A DNA stretch of 64,000 bases from Anderseniella sp963698275 (lineage in GTDB: Bacteria > Pseudomonadota > Alphaproteobacteria > Rhizobiales > Aestuariivirgaceae). Each line of letters starts with the position of its first letter. The first letter of the stretch is position 1. The DNA lies in contig CAVOQE010000009.1 of assembly GCA_963698275.1 (NCBI GenBank), positions 372,001-436,000 of the forward strand, read 5' to 3'. Position numbers and translations under genes: made by a program. Below are positions 8,669-16,636 of this stretch, piece after piece. The notes beneath the pieces are model-generated. The model searched no databases and had not been told where the DNA came from. It saw only the letters and a program-made list of their open reading frames with translations.

Positions 8669-9906
8669 GTCATGCCGTCGAGCGGAACTGCCGGCTTGCG
8701 TCCGGCAATGAGATCAGCAACCAGTCTGCCCGCCCCATGGCTCATGGTCCAGCCCATATGGCCCTGGCCGGTATTCATCCAAAGGTTTTTGAACCTCGTC
8801 GCTCCCAGGATCGGGGTTCCTTCAGGCGTCATCGGGCGCAGGCCTGCCCAATACTCTGCCCTGGAATAATCGGCACCATCGGGAAACAATCCCTTCACCA
8901 CACTCGTCATGTGTCGAAAATCATCCGGCGAATGGTCAACCCGATACCCTGAAAATTCTGCCGTGGCCGTCACCCGCAGCCGGTTGCCCATCGGCGTGTA
9001 GGCAACCAGGCTTTCTTCGTCGATGCCGCCGATAGCAGGTGCGTTATTGCGGCCCGACACTGGAATCGTCATCGAATACCCCTTGACCGGATAGATCGGC
9101 AAATCAATCCCGATGGGTTTTGCAAGATGTGGCGAATACACACCCAGGGACAAAACGATAATATCCGCGGACAGATTTCCCTGATCCGTGACAATGCCGC
9201 TGACCCGATCTCCGTCCGTCTGAAGGGATCTGATCGTTACCCCCCACCTGAACGTAACACCGCGCTCGTCAAGCCACTTGGCCAGGGTACGGGTAAACTT
9301 CCGGCAGTCACCGGTTTCGTCACGGCCGCCAAACAGTGCGCCGGCAAACTGCTCCTTGCTGTCAGCAAGCGCCGGATCCTTCTGTGCTATGCCATCTGCA
9401 TCCAGAACGCCGATATCGGAGCCTTCCCGGCGCAGTATTTCAGCCTTGCTGTTAGCTGCTTCAAACGCTGAGCGTGACCGGAACAGGTACAGAATACCGC
9501 CATCGTTTGCGTCATATGAAACACCTGTTTCAGCGCGTGTTTCATGGAACACCGATTGCGCGTAATTGCACAGTCTGACCTTGCGCCTGGTGTTTACGGC
9601 CGCCCGTTCGGCGCTGCACTGGCCCCAGAACTTCCACATCCATTTCACGAACGCCGGATCCAGCGACGGCTTCAGCCGAAGCGCCTGATCATTGCGCCAC
9701 AGTGACTTGAGCAGGATTTTCGGCGACGCCGGTGATGCCCAGGCATAAGCGTGTCCCGGCGCTATCATGCCGGCATTGCCGAAGCTGGTGAATTCGGCCG
9801 CGCCAGCCTCGCGGTCAATGACGGTTACCTCGTGACCGTCCCGCCACAGCTCGTAAGCCATGGTGACCCCGACAATACCGGCTCCAAGCACTAGCGCCCT
9901 GGCCAT
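8662..9906 (-). CDS. dadA: D-amino acid dehydrogenase, small-subunit (DadA) type
   Basis: 414 residues from the ATG of MARALVLGAGIVG, which carries the FAD-binding GxGxxG at the extreme N-terminus. The longer frame upstream is not conserved-looking. Further family marks are VTVIDREAG, SFGNAGMIAPGH, the middle ALFGGRDETGDCRKF and the C-terminal GLRPMTPEGTPILG and NTGQGHMGWTMSHG. DadA enzymes are membrane-associated flavoproteins that oxidise D-amino acids to 2-oxo acids and pass electrons to the respiratory chain. It is last in a minus-strand operon after RidA and a two-subunit decarboxylase, which suggests that the oxo acid formed here is decarboxylated. Substrate specificity is unknown. Confidence 0.9.
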   Translation of the reverse strand: MARALVLGAGIVGVTMAYELWRDGHEVTVIDREAGAAEFTSFGNAGMIAPGHAYAWASPASPKILLKSLWRNDQALRLKPSLDPAFVKWMWKFWGQCSAERAAVNTRRKVRLCNYAQSVFHETRAETGVSYDANDGGILYLFRSRSAFEAANSKAEILRREGSDIGVLDADGIAQKDPALADSKEQFAGALFGGRDETGDCRKFTRTLAKWLDERGVTFRWGVTIRSLQTDGDRVSGIVTDQGNLSADIIVLSLGVYSPHLAKPIGIDLPIYPVKGYSMTIPVSGRNNAPAIGGIDEESLVAYTPMGNRLRVTATAEFSGYRVDHSPDDFRHMTSVVKGLFPDGADYSRAEYWAGLRPMTPEGTPILGATRFKNLWMNTGQGHMGWTMSHGAGRLVADLIAGRKPAVPLDGMTL

Positions 9907-9923
9907 GGCAGCAATCCCTCTGG

Positions 9924-10277
9924 CTAGATGGCGGCTTCCACCTGGATCTCCACATCCAGACCCGGTGCGGCAAGCTTGGGTGAATGCACTGCAGCGCGGC
10001 ACGGTGTTTCACCTGCCACAACCCAGTCATCCCACACAGTGTTCATTTCAGCCCAGGTATCCATGTCGGTGAGCCAGATGGTGGCCCTGATGACCTTGGT
10101 CTTGTCGGACCCGGCCTGCGCCAGTGTGGCATCTATCTGTGCCAGGATGTCAGCTGTTTGCGCAGCAACGCTGCCGCCTGCGGCCTCGCCCGCCACGAAA
10201 CCGGACATGTACACCTTGTCGCCATGAACAATCGCGCTTGTCATCCGGTCGCCCGCACCAATTCTCTTCAACGTCAT
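9924..10277 (-). CDS. RidA family reactive imine deaminase
   Basis: 117 residues, standard for the YjgF/YER057c/UK114 (RidA) family, with VYMSGFVAG, QTADILAQIDATLAQAGSD, VIRATIWLTDM and the C-terminal AAPGLDVEIQVEAAI. RidA proteins are cytoplasmic and hydrolyse the reactive enamine/imine intermediates made when amino acids are oxidised or deaminated. The gene sits 17 nt upstream of dadA and its start overlaps the stop of the decarboxylase beta subunit (ATGA). That placement suits clearing the imine produced by DadA. The conserved Arg usually seen near residue 105 of canonical RidA is replaced by the PCRAAVHSPKL region, so it belongs to a subfamily whose activity should be tested. Confidence 0.9.
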   Translation of the reverse strand: MTLKRIGAGDRMTSAIVHGDKVYMSGFVAGEAAGGSVAAQTADILAQIDATLAQAGSDKTKVIRATIWLTDMDTWAEMNTVWDDWVVAGETPCRAAVHSPKLAAPGLDVEIQVEAAI

Positions 10278-10861
10278 TTGCTTTCTCCGTTTTGCTGATT
10301 TTTTAAAGCTGTCTTGAATGTATTTCTGATGATGTGACCATCACGTTCCGGCAGAACCCTTGGCAGTTCATCAGACCCTGTCTTGATGACACCCAGCACA
10401 GGCCCGGCGTCTTCAAGTACGAGTTGCTTCACCGCAGCAAGGTCTGCCTGCTTGTGCGCGGTTGCGACCTGTTTGAACCCGCAAGCCAGCGCAACAGCGG
10501 CCAGGTTGGTGGTTTTGCCGGTGTGGCTGGTCTGCCCGCCGGTTTCACCGAACGCCTCATTGTCGATCACCAGTATGGCAAGGTTGGCCGGTGCCTTGGC
10601 TCCCAGGGTTGCAAGTGAGCCCAGGCCCATCAGCATTTCGCCGTCGCCGGTGATCACCAGCACGCGCGCATCAGGACGTGCCAGTGCAAGCCCCAGCCCC
10701 ATAGAGGCCGCGCCGCCCATGGCGCCCCACAAATAGAAGTTCTGCGCAACATCCCCTGCCGCAGCCACATCATAGGTCGGCGAGCCAAGCCCGCTGATCA
10801 CCAGCAGGTTGTCCTGCCGGTCTTTCAAAACCTCTGCAATCGCGTCGCGTCTTCCAATCAT
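10274..10861 (-). CDS. comE: Sulfopyruvate/phosphonopyruvate decarboxylase, beta (TPP-binding) subunit
   Basis: 195 residues from ATG 10861 (MIGRRDAIAEVL). It contains the C-terminal TPP-binding module of the decarboxylase family: GLGSPTYDV, GAMGGAASMGLGLALARPD, then the cofactor motif GDGEMLMGLGSLATLG ending with the Asn of VIDNEAFGETGGQTSHT. In two-subunit sulfopyruvate decarboxylase (ComDE) this is the ComE subunit. The alpha subunit lies 14 nt upstream. Sulfopyruvate and phosphonopyruvate decarboxylases cannot be separated by eye: products would be sulfoacetaldehyde or phosphonoacetaldehyde. No phosphonate genes are visible nearby, which leans slightly to sulfopyruvate. Confidence 0.82.
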   Translation of the reverse strand: MIGRRDAIAEVLKDRQDNLLVISGLGSPTYDVAAAGDVAQNFYLWGAMGGAASMGLGLALARPDARVLVITGDGEMLMGLGSLATLGAKAPANLAILVIDNEAFGETGGQTSHTGKTTNLAAVALACGFKQVATAHKQADLAAVKQLVLEDAGPVLGVIKTGSDELPRVLPERDGHIIRNTFKTALKNQQNGESK

Positions 10862-10875
10862 CTCAACGGTCCGTC

Positions 10876-11409
10876 CTAAAAATCCTTCGCGCCGATCAGG
10901 CGCTGTGACAACAAAACGGCAACCGGGCAATTGCTGTCATAAGCCAGCCGCATCGCCGACCCGGTCATGGCCGCTGCATCTTCGCCGGTGTCGGCCCGAT
11001 AGACAACGAAACCTGATCGCTTGAAAGTTTCTGCCGTTGCCTGGCCCATCGGCACCTGCCACGGATTGAACTCGCCCCATTCACCACGCATCGTCACCAG
11101 CGTCACGAACGGGAATCCGCATGATTTGAGCAACGAGAACATGTTGACGCAATTGCCCACACCGGACGACTGCATCAGCATGACACCGCGCTGCCCGCCA
11201 AGCTCTGCACCGGCCAGCAGGGCCACACCTTCTTCTTCGGTGGTAAGGACAGTGCAGTTGATATCGCCATCGCCATGACAGGCATTGATCAGGCTGGCGT
11301 GGCCGGCATCCGGCACATAAGCCATCTGCTGCACGCCCTGCTGTTTCAATGCAGTGAATATGCCAGCCCGCCAGTCATCGGCAGCAAACGAAAAAGATTC
11401 TGCTTTCAT
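10876..11409 (-). CDS. comD: Sulfopyruvate/phosphonopyruvate decarboxylase, alpha subunit
   Basis: 177 residues from ATG 11409 (MKAESFSFAADDW); ATG 11424 is also possible. This is the N-terminal TPP-enzyme (PYR) domain: YVPDAGHASLINAC, the activating glutamate in TTEEEGVALLAGA, then MLMQSSGVGNCVNM and a C-terminal CPVAVLLSQRLIG. It corresponds to ComD of coenzyme M biosynthesis and of C3-sulfonate breakdown. It is the first gene of the minus-strand operon comD-comE-ridA-dadA, and its promoter shares a 100-bp divergent region with the aldo/keto reductase gene. The enzyme needs thiamine diphosphate, and thiamine uptake and activation genes lie only 1-4 kb away. Confidence 0.82.
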   Translation of the reverse strand: MKAESFSFAADDWRAGIFTALKQQGVQQMAYVPDAGHASLINACHGDGDINCTVLTTEEEGVALLAGAELGGQRGVMLMQSSGVGNCVNMFSLLKSCGFPFVTLVTMRGEWGEFNPWQVPMGQATAETFKRSGFVVYRADTGEDAAAMTGSAMRLAYDSNCPVAVLLSQRLIGAKDF

Positions 11410-11509
11410 TATTCCCGTCGTCATAATGCGTTGATTATCTGTTGAAAGGCAGCTTGCGTTTTCCCTGCATCCTGCGTCAAGCTGCCGAAATGGAATAGTG
11501 GAGTTGCGT

Positions 11510-12343
11510 ATGAAGCATGTAACCCTTCCCGGCGGAGACAAAATCCCGGCTCTTGGCCTCGGCACCTGGCGCATGGGTGAAGATGCAGACCTGCTGCAAT
11601 CGGAAGCCGATGTGCTGCGCTATGGCCTTGACCGCGGACTACAACTCATCGACACGGCGGAAATGTACGGGGAAGGAGGTGCCGAGCTTGTTGTTGCCGA
11701 AGCGATAAAACAGCGCCGTGACGAGACCTACATTGTCTCAAAAGCCTACCCGCACAATGCATCCTATGACGGTGTTGTCGCCGCCTGTGAGCGTTCACTT
11801 GAACGATTGCAGACCGATCGCATTGATCTGTATCTATTGCACTGGCGCGGCCAGTATCCGCTGGACGAAACCGTCTCCGGTTTCGAACGCCTCAAGGCTG
11901 ATGGAAAAATCCTCAATTGGGGTGTCAGCAACCTGGATGCCGACGACATGGAAGAACTGCTCGGTGTCCGTGATGGGCGTGAATGTGCGGTCGATCAGGT
12001 GCTGTACAATCTGTCGGACCGCGGCATCGAATGGAGCCTGAAGCCAAAGCTTGTCGAGAATGGCATTCCGGTGATGGCTTATTGCCCGCTCGGTGAAGGC
12101 AGATTGTTACGCGATGCAAGTCTGGCAACACTCGCCGACCGTCACGGATGTACCCCGGCGTCCATTGCGCTTGCCTGGCTGATAGCCCAACACCAAACCA
12201 TTGCCATCCCGAAAACATCCCGCGTGGAGCGCGTAGACCCGATTGTTGCAGCGCTTGATATCGAACTGGATGACGACGACCTGGCGCTGTTGGACCATGA
12301 GTTCCCGCCCCCGGATGGGCCGTCGGCACTGTCGATTGTCTAA
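11510..12343 (+). CDS. Aldo/keto reductase, YeaE-like
   Basis: 277 residues from ATG 11510 (MKHVTLPGGDKIPALG). The NADPH-dependent (alpha/beta)8 reductase fold shows the catalytic tetrad: Asp and Tyr in LIDTAEMYGEGG, Lys in VSKAYP and His in LYLLHWRG. The overall match, including the end LLDHEFPPPDGPSALSIV, is closest to the E. coli YeaE methylglyoxal reductase group as remembered. It is divergent from the comDE-ridA-dadA operon, so reducing the aldehyde produced there is a reasonable guess. The stop codon lies in a short repeat that also supplies the stop of the convergent thiN gene. Confidence 0.85.
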   Translation: MKHVTLPGGDKIPALGLGTWRMGEDADLLQSEADVLRYGLDRGLQLIDTAEMYGEGGAELVVAEAIKQRRDETYIVSKAYPHNASYDGVVAACERSLERLQTDRIDLYLLHWRGQYPLDETVSGFERLKADGKILNWGVSNLDADDMEELLGVRDGRECAVDQVLYNLSDRGIEWSLKPKLVENGIPVMAYCPLGEGRLLRDASLATLADRHGCTPASIALAWLIAQHQTIAIPKTSRVERVDPIVAALDIELDDDDLALLDHEFPPPDGPSALSIV

Positions 12344-12358
12344 AGCGAGATGAGGTTA
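12342..12358. repeat. Half copy of the GAGATGAGGTTA palindrome between convergent stops
   Basis: AAAGCGAGATGAGGTTA repeats the core of the inverted repeat at 8152-8201. The aldo/keto reductase TAA (12341-12343) and the thiN TAA (complement of 12356-12358) both lie in or at the edge of this short stretch. Confidence 0.7.
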
Positions 12359-12988
12359 GATTGGATAAGCCAGCACGATTGCCTTGCCGACAGCAACGGA
12401 CACGCGTGCCGGCGACGTCTCCACTTCATTTGACAGGGTAAGCGTTGAGCCCAGCACCACATCCCGGTCGGTCAATGGCCAACGCACGCCTTCAATGGTG
12501 ATGCGCTCGAGATCGCTAACCGGCAAGATCGATAAACGCGACGCTGGTGGCACATCAATTTCCACACTGTCATCCAGCAACGGCCAGGCTTCCTCGTGCC
12601 CGCTGGACAGCATCACCGGCATGCCTTGCGCTTTTAGCCGCAACAACAACATCAGGTGGGCAAAGGCATGGTCGGCCTGACCGCCAAAACCGCCTGCCAG
12701 CAGCAATTCGCTAGCCCCCAGCCGGATCGCCTCATCAACCGCCAGTTCGCCGTCGGTTGCATTCTTGGCAACAGGATGCGGCTGGCGCGCCACGTGCGAG
12801 TACCGGGCGACAAGCGCCTCGTCACTGGAATCAAAATCGCCAAGCCACAGTTCCGGCACAACACCCAACGCATCCGCATGCGCCATGCCACCGTCTGCAG
12901 CAATGATCCTGCTGCTGCCGATCTGGTTTCTGAGCCGGTCCGTTACGGTCAACTCGCCGGCCAGCAATATTGTAAATTTCTGCGTCAT
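12356..12988 (-). CDS. thiN: Thiamine diphosphokinase
   Basis: 210 residues from ATG 12988 (MTQKFTILLAGE); a GTG at 13021 is the longer option. Family signatures are SRIIAADGGMAHADALG, PELWLGDFDSSD, KNATDGELAVDEAIRLG and AGGFGGQADHAFAHL, with the C-terminal thiamine-binding beta domain (STLTLSNEVETSPARVSV). The enzyme transfers pyrophosphate from ATP to thiamine to make TPP directly in the cytoplasm. It is divergent from the thiBPQ uptake operon, so together they import thiamine and activate it. The intergenic riboswitch controls the transporter strand. Confidence 0.92.
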   Translation of the reverse strand: MTQKFTILLAGELTVTDRLRNQIGSSRIIAADGGMAHADALGVVPELWLGDFDSSDEALVARYSHVARQPHPVAKNATDGELAVDEAIRLGASELLLAGGFGGQADHAFAHLMLLLRLKAQGMPVMLSSGHEEAWPLLDDSVEIDVPPASRLSILPVSDLERITIEGVRWPLTDRDVVLGSTLTLSNEVETSPARVSVAVGKAIVLAYPI

Positions 12989-13054
12989 GGCTGCTGCAAT
13001 ACCACACAATGTCTGTTGCACAAGTGCCGTCGCGTGCCTATATCTGAACTTGCT

Positions 13055-13147
13055 CTCGGGGTGCCCACTAAATTGAAGGGCTGAGAGGCAAGTGTCCTTG
13101 CCAACCCTCTGAACCTGATCCGGATCATGCCGGCGGAGGGATACGAG
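13055..13147 (+). ncRNA. TPP riboswitch (THI element)
   Basis: The conserved THI-box core is visible in order: GGGGTGCCC, GGGCTGAGAGG, a small variable hairpin (GGCAAGTGTCCTTGCC), ACCCTCTGAACCTGATC, CGGATCATGCCGGCGGAGGGA. CTCG at 13055-13058 can pair with CGAG at 13144-13147 to close P1. It lies 65 nt upstream of the thiB start, whose AGGAG ribosome site at 13201-13205 is the probable expression platform. TPP binding should lower expression of the transporter. Confidence 0.96.
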
Positions 13148-13212
13148 CCAGTTCTCGAGGTTTTCCCGCGATCCCCGCCAGCAATTTGCCGTCTTCCTGG
13201 AGGAGATTGAAA

Positions 13213-14211
13213 ATGCTGCGACTGTTCACTTTATGCCTTGCCGCTCTGATGGCCCTGGTGCTGCCGGCATCAGCCAAAGACAAGCTTACCATATATACCT
13301 ATGACAGCTTCATCTCCGACTGGGGGCCAGGCCCGAAGATCAAGACGGCATTTGAAGCCACCTGCAATTGCGAACTTGAATGGGTAGCCGTTGCAGATGC
13401 GGTTGCCACCTTGAACCGCATCAAGCTGGAAGGGTCCGGCAGCAAGGCCGACATTCTGCTTGGCATCGACACCAGCCTGACCGCTGAAGCCTCGGCAACC
13501 GGGCTGTTTGAAGAACACGGCATCAAAACGAAAAACGTCAACTTGCCCGTACAATGGACCGACAACACGTTCGTACCGTATGATTATGGTCACTTCGCCG
13601 TCATCTATGACAGCGAGAAGATCAAGACGCCGCCGGCAAGCCTGGATGATCTGGTGAACGGCGATCCTGAACAGAAAATTGTCATTCAGGATCCGCGCAC
13701 CTCCAGCCCCGGCCTCGGCCTGCTGTTGTGGATCAAGGCGGTATACGGCGACAAGGCCGGTGAGGCATGGACGAAATTGTCAAGGCGGGTGCTGACCGTC
13801 ACGCCCGGCTGGTCTGAAGCCTATGGCATGTTCACCAAGGGTGAAGCACCGATGGTATTGTCCTACACGACATCACCTGCCTATCACATGGTCGCGGAAA
13901 GCACCGACCGCTACCGCGCTGCCAGCTTTCCGGAAGGCCACTACATGCAGATCGAGGTCGCCGGCATTCTGAAATCATCGCAGAACAAGGAACTGGCACG
14001 TCAGTTTCTCGCTTTCATGACCGGCCCCGGTTTCCAGAACCATATCCCGACCAACAACTGGATGTGGCCGGCCGGCAAGACCTCAGACGCGTTGCCCGAT
14101 GCATTTGACAAGCTGGTGAAACCGGCAAAATCGCTGCTGTTGTCGGCAGACGAGGTCAATGCCAACCGCAAGGCCTGGATAGACGAGTGGCTCAAGGCGA
14201 CAACCAGATAG
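13213..14211 (+). CDS. thiB: Thiamine ABC transporter substrate-binding protein
   Basis: 332 residues. The ATG at 13213 has AGGAG eight bases upstream and begins a signal peptide (MLRLFTLCLAALMALVLPAS, cut near ASA-KD). The mature part has the ThiB signatures LTIYTYDSFISDWGPGP, ADILLGIDTSL, DYGHFAVIYDSEK, DPRTSSPGLGLLLWIKAVYG and SYTTSPAYHMVAE. It is periplasmic and delivers thiamine or TPP to ThiP. It is first in the thiBPQ operon behind the TPP riboswitch. Confidence 0.95.
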   Translation: MLRLFTLCLAALMALVLPASAKDKLTIYTYDSFISDWGPGPKIKTAFEATCNCELEWVAVADAVATLNRIKLEGSGSKADILLGIDTSLTAEASATGLFEEHGIKTKNVNLPVQWTDNTFVPYDYGHFAVIYDSEKIKTPPASLDDLVNGDPEQKIVIQDPRTSSPGLGLLLWIKAVYGDKAGEAWTKLSRRVLTVTPGWSEAYGMFTKGEAPMVLSYTTSPAYHMVAESTDRYRAASFPEGHYMQIEVAGILKSSQNKELARQFLAFMTGPGFQNHIPTNNWMWPAGKTSDALPDAFDKLVKPAKSLLLSADEVNANRKAWIDEWLKATTR

Positions 14212-14225
14212 CCCGGTCGCGCGCC

Positions 14226-15848
14226 ATGCAGACCTCGCGAACATTGCGACCGAAGCCAGCCGTCCTTGCCGGTCTCGTCGCCTTAGGCAGTATCGGGCTT
14301 GCCGTTGCAACGCCCATGCTGGCTTTGATTGCCATCGCACCTGCCATGCCGACATTGAGTGCGGATTATCTGGGCTTTGTCTGGTCGATCACCAAATTCA
14401 CCGTGCTTCAGGCAGGATTGTCCACACTGCTGTCGGTTCTGGCAGCAATCCCGCTGGCAAGAGCACTGGCGCGCCAGGCATCGTTTCCCGGCAGGCACAT
14501 CATCTTGCGGCTGCTCGCTCTGCCCCTGGCGCTTCCGGCATTGGTGGTGGTGCTGGGCATTATCGAAGTGTGGGGCAGACAGGGCTGGGTAAGCACCGCA
14601 TTGCAGGGCACGGGACTCACCGGGCCTTTGAACATCTACGGCCTTACAGGCATTCTGATTGCCCATGTGTTTTTCAACATGGCATTGGCCGCACGCCTGC
14701 TGGTTGCCGCACTGGAACAGATCCCACCGGAAAACTGGCGCCTTGCCGCCCAGTTGAGTTTCACGTCCCGGCATGTGTTTCGCCATATCGAATGGCCGGT
14801 GATCCGGTCCGTCCTGCCCGGCATCGCCAGCCTTGTGTTCATGCTGTGCATAGCAAGCTTTGCCGTCGTGCTGGTGTTGGGCGGCGGCCCGAAAGCTACC
14901 ACGCTTGAAGTCGCTATCTATCAATCCTTGAGGTTTGACTTTGATCCGCCACGCGCCGTTTTGCTGGCCGCGTTGCAGCTTGCCCTGTGTGCCGGCCTGT
15001 TCGTGCTGGGCGGCCGCATGGCCACCGACATCGCAGTGATGTCGAGCGTCGGCAAACAGGCCCGGCGCCCGGACCGGTTCGCATCAAGGCGCATGGATAC
15101 GCTCGTCATAGCGGCGGGCCTGACCTTCATAGCACTGCCAATGCTGGCCATTGTCCTGTCCGGTGTTACCGCTCCTTTCACCGTCATTGTTTCGCAATCG
15201 GTATTCTGGCGCGCGCTTGCCACGTCACTTGTCCTTGCGCTCACTGCCGCCAGCCTTTCCCTGACAATGGCCTGGAGTCTGCTTGCCGCTCAGCGCACCG
15301 TCATGCGCCGCCGCGCGCCGTCGCGCGCAGCATCTGCATTCATGTCCTGCATGCAGGCATCAGGATCGCTGATCCTGGTTGTTCCCCCGGTCGTGATAGG
15401 GGCCGGATGGTTTGTCGTATTGCACCGGACAGGGCTGGCCAACTCTGCGGCACCCGTCATCGTGGCAATCGTCAACGCGCTTATGGCGCTGCCCTTTGCA
15501 TTGCGCATCTTGAGGCCCGCCGTGGTCGGGCAGGCACAGGTCCATGACCGGTTGTGCGCCAGCCTGGGGCTTTCCGGACTGCAAAGATGGCGCCTGATAG
15601 ATCTGCCTGTGCTGGCGCGGTCGTTTGCGCTGGCGTTTGCCTTTGCAGCCGCCCTGTCAATCGGGGACCTGGGAGCAGCAGCCCTGTTTGGCTCGGCAGA
15701 CTTTGTAACCCTGCCGCTTCTCCTGCTGCAGAAAATGGGCAGTTACAGGTCCGTCGAGGCTGCCGGAATTGCACTGTTGCTGGCCGGATTCTGCCTCGGG
15801 CTTATCTGGCTGGCCGAGCAACTGAAAGTGGAGACACAATCGCAATGA
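14226..15848 (+). CDS. thiP: Thiamine ABC transporter permease (two-domain)
   Basis: 540 residues from ATG 14226 (MQTSRTLRPKPAVLAG), 14 nt after thiB. It has about twelve membrane segments in two homologous halves, each carrying a binding-protein-dependent permease EAA-like loop (EQIPPENWRLAAQLSF in the first half; VHDRLCASLGLSGLQRWR in the second). That fused arrangement is typical of ThiP. It forms the inner-membrane channel with ThiQ. The stop overlaps the thiQ start (ATGA), showing coupled translation. Confidence 0.93.
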   Translation: MQTSRTLRPKPAVLAGLVALGSIGLAVATPMLALIAIAPAMPTLSADYLGFVWSITKFTVLQAGLSTLLSVLAAIPLARALARQASFPGRHIILRLLALPLALPALVVVLGIIEVWGRQGWVSTALQGTGLTGPLNIYGLTGILIAHVFFNMALAARLLVAALEQIPPENWRLAAQLSFTSRHVFRHIEWPVIRSVLPGIASLVFMLCIASFAVVLVLGGGPKATTLEVAIYQSLRFDFDPPRAVLLAALQLALCAGLFVLGGRMATDIAVMSSVGKQARRPDRFASRRMDTLVIAAGLTFIALPMLAIVLSGVTAPFTVIVSQSVFWRALATSLVLALTAASLSLTMAWSLLAAQRTVMRRRAPSRAASAFMSCMQASGSLILVVPPVVIGAGWFVVLHRTGLANSAAPVIVAIVNALMALPFALRILRPAVVGQAQVHDRLCASLGLSGLQRWRLIDLPVLARSFALAFAFAAALSIGDLGAAALFGSADFVTLPLLLLQKMGSYRSVEAAGIALLLAGFCLGLIWLAEQLKVETQSQ

Positions 15849-16558
15849 CCGGCGCCGCCATCCAGCTCGACAACGTGGAATTCGCCTATCCGGGCGGCGA
15901 ACCATTGCACTTTTCCACCACTTTCGAGGCGGGCAGCTTTACCGGCCTCATCGGGCCGTCAGGGTCTGGCAAGACCACACTGATCAATCTGATCGCAGGG
16001 TTTGAGGAACCCGCCTCCGGCCATATAGGTTTTGACGGCATCGACGCGGTTGGAACGGAACCTGCCGATCGTCCCGTTACCATGGTGTTCCAGGACAACA
16101 ATCTGTTTTCCCACCTGAATGTCTTCACCAACATTGCACTCGGCGTGTCTGCCTCCCTCGATCTGTCCGGCGACGACAGGGCCCTGATCGCAACCTCGAT
16201 GGCCGAAACCGGGTTGTCAGGGCTTGATCAGAGGTTGCCCCGCGAATTGTCCGGCGGCCAGCGCCAGCGGGTCGCCATCGCCCGGGCGCTGGTCCGCGAC
16301 CGGCCGGTACTGCTGCTGGATGAACCGTTTGCAGCACTTGGCCCTGCCCTGAGACGGGACATGCTGCGGCTTGTCAGCAACATTCACAAGCAGCGCAAGA
16401 TGACCGTCATCCTGGTCTCGCATGACCCGGCGGATGTAAAGTTTGCCGCCACTCATGCAGCGTTTCTCGATGCAGGCCGGGTTATCGCCAACCGCCCGGT
16501 CGATGCTCTTTTCAGCGCATCAGACATTCCCGGTTTGCAAGGCTATCTGGGCACCTGA
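15845..16558 (+). CDS. thiQ: Thiamine ABC transporter ATP-binding protein
   Basis: 237 residues from ATG 15845, which overlaps the thiP stop. ABC ATPase motifs are complete: Walker A GPSGSGKTT, Q-loop VFQDNNLF, signature LSGGQRQRVAIARAL, Walker B VLLLDEPF and the H-loop VSHD. It energises thiamine uptake on the cytoplasmic side of ThiP. The stop is followed by 78 nt before the aminotransferase gene; a weak hairpin there has no U-tract, so read-through is possible. Confidence 0.94.
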   Translation: MTGAAIQLDNVEFAYPGGEPLHFSTTFEAGSFTGLIGPSGSGKTTLINLIAGFEEPASGHIGFDGIDAVGTEPADRPVTMVFQDNNLFSHLNVFTNIALGVSASLDLSGDDRALIATSMAETGLSGLDQRLPRELSGGQRQRVAIARALVRDRPVLLLDEPFAALGPALRRDMLRLVSNIHKQRKMTVILVSHDPADVKFAATHAAFLDAGRVIANRPVDALFSASDIPGLQGYLGT

Positions 16559-16636
16559 CGTCTTGCCATTGCCCACAAGCAATGGAACAGTGTGGCCTAT
16601 TACCCCCTTTTCGTTTTCAATTAACGGACCAGTTTC

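Noticed and set aside
16566..16585. Hairpin CCATTG/CAATGG after thiQ as a terminator
   Set aside because: Short stem with no U-tract directly after it; not better than chance.
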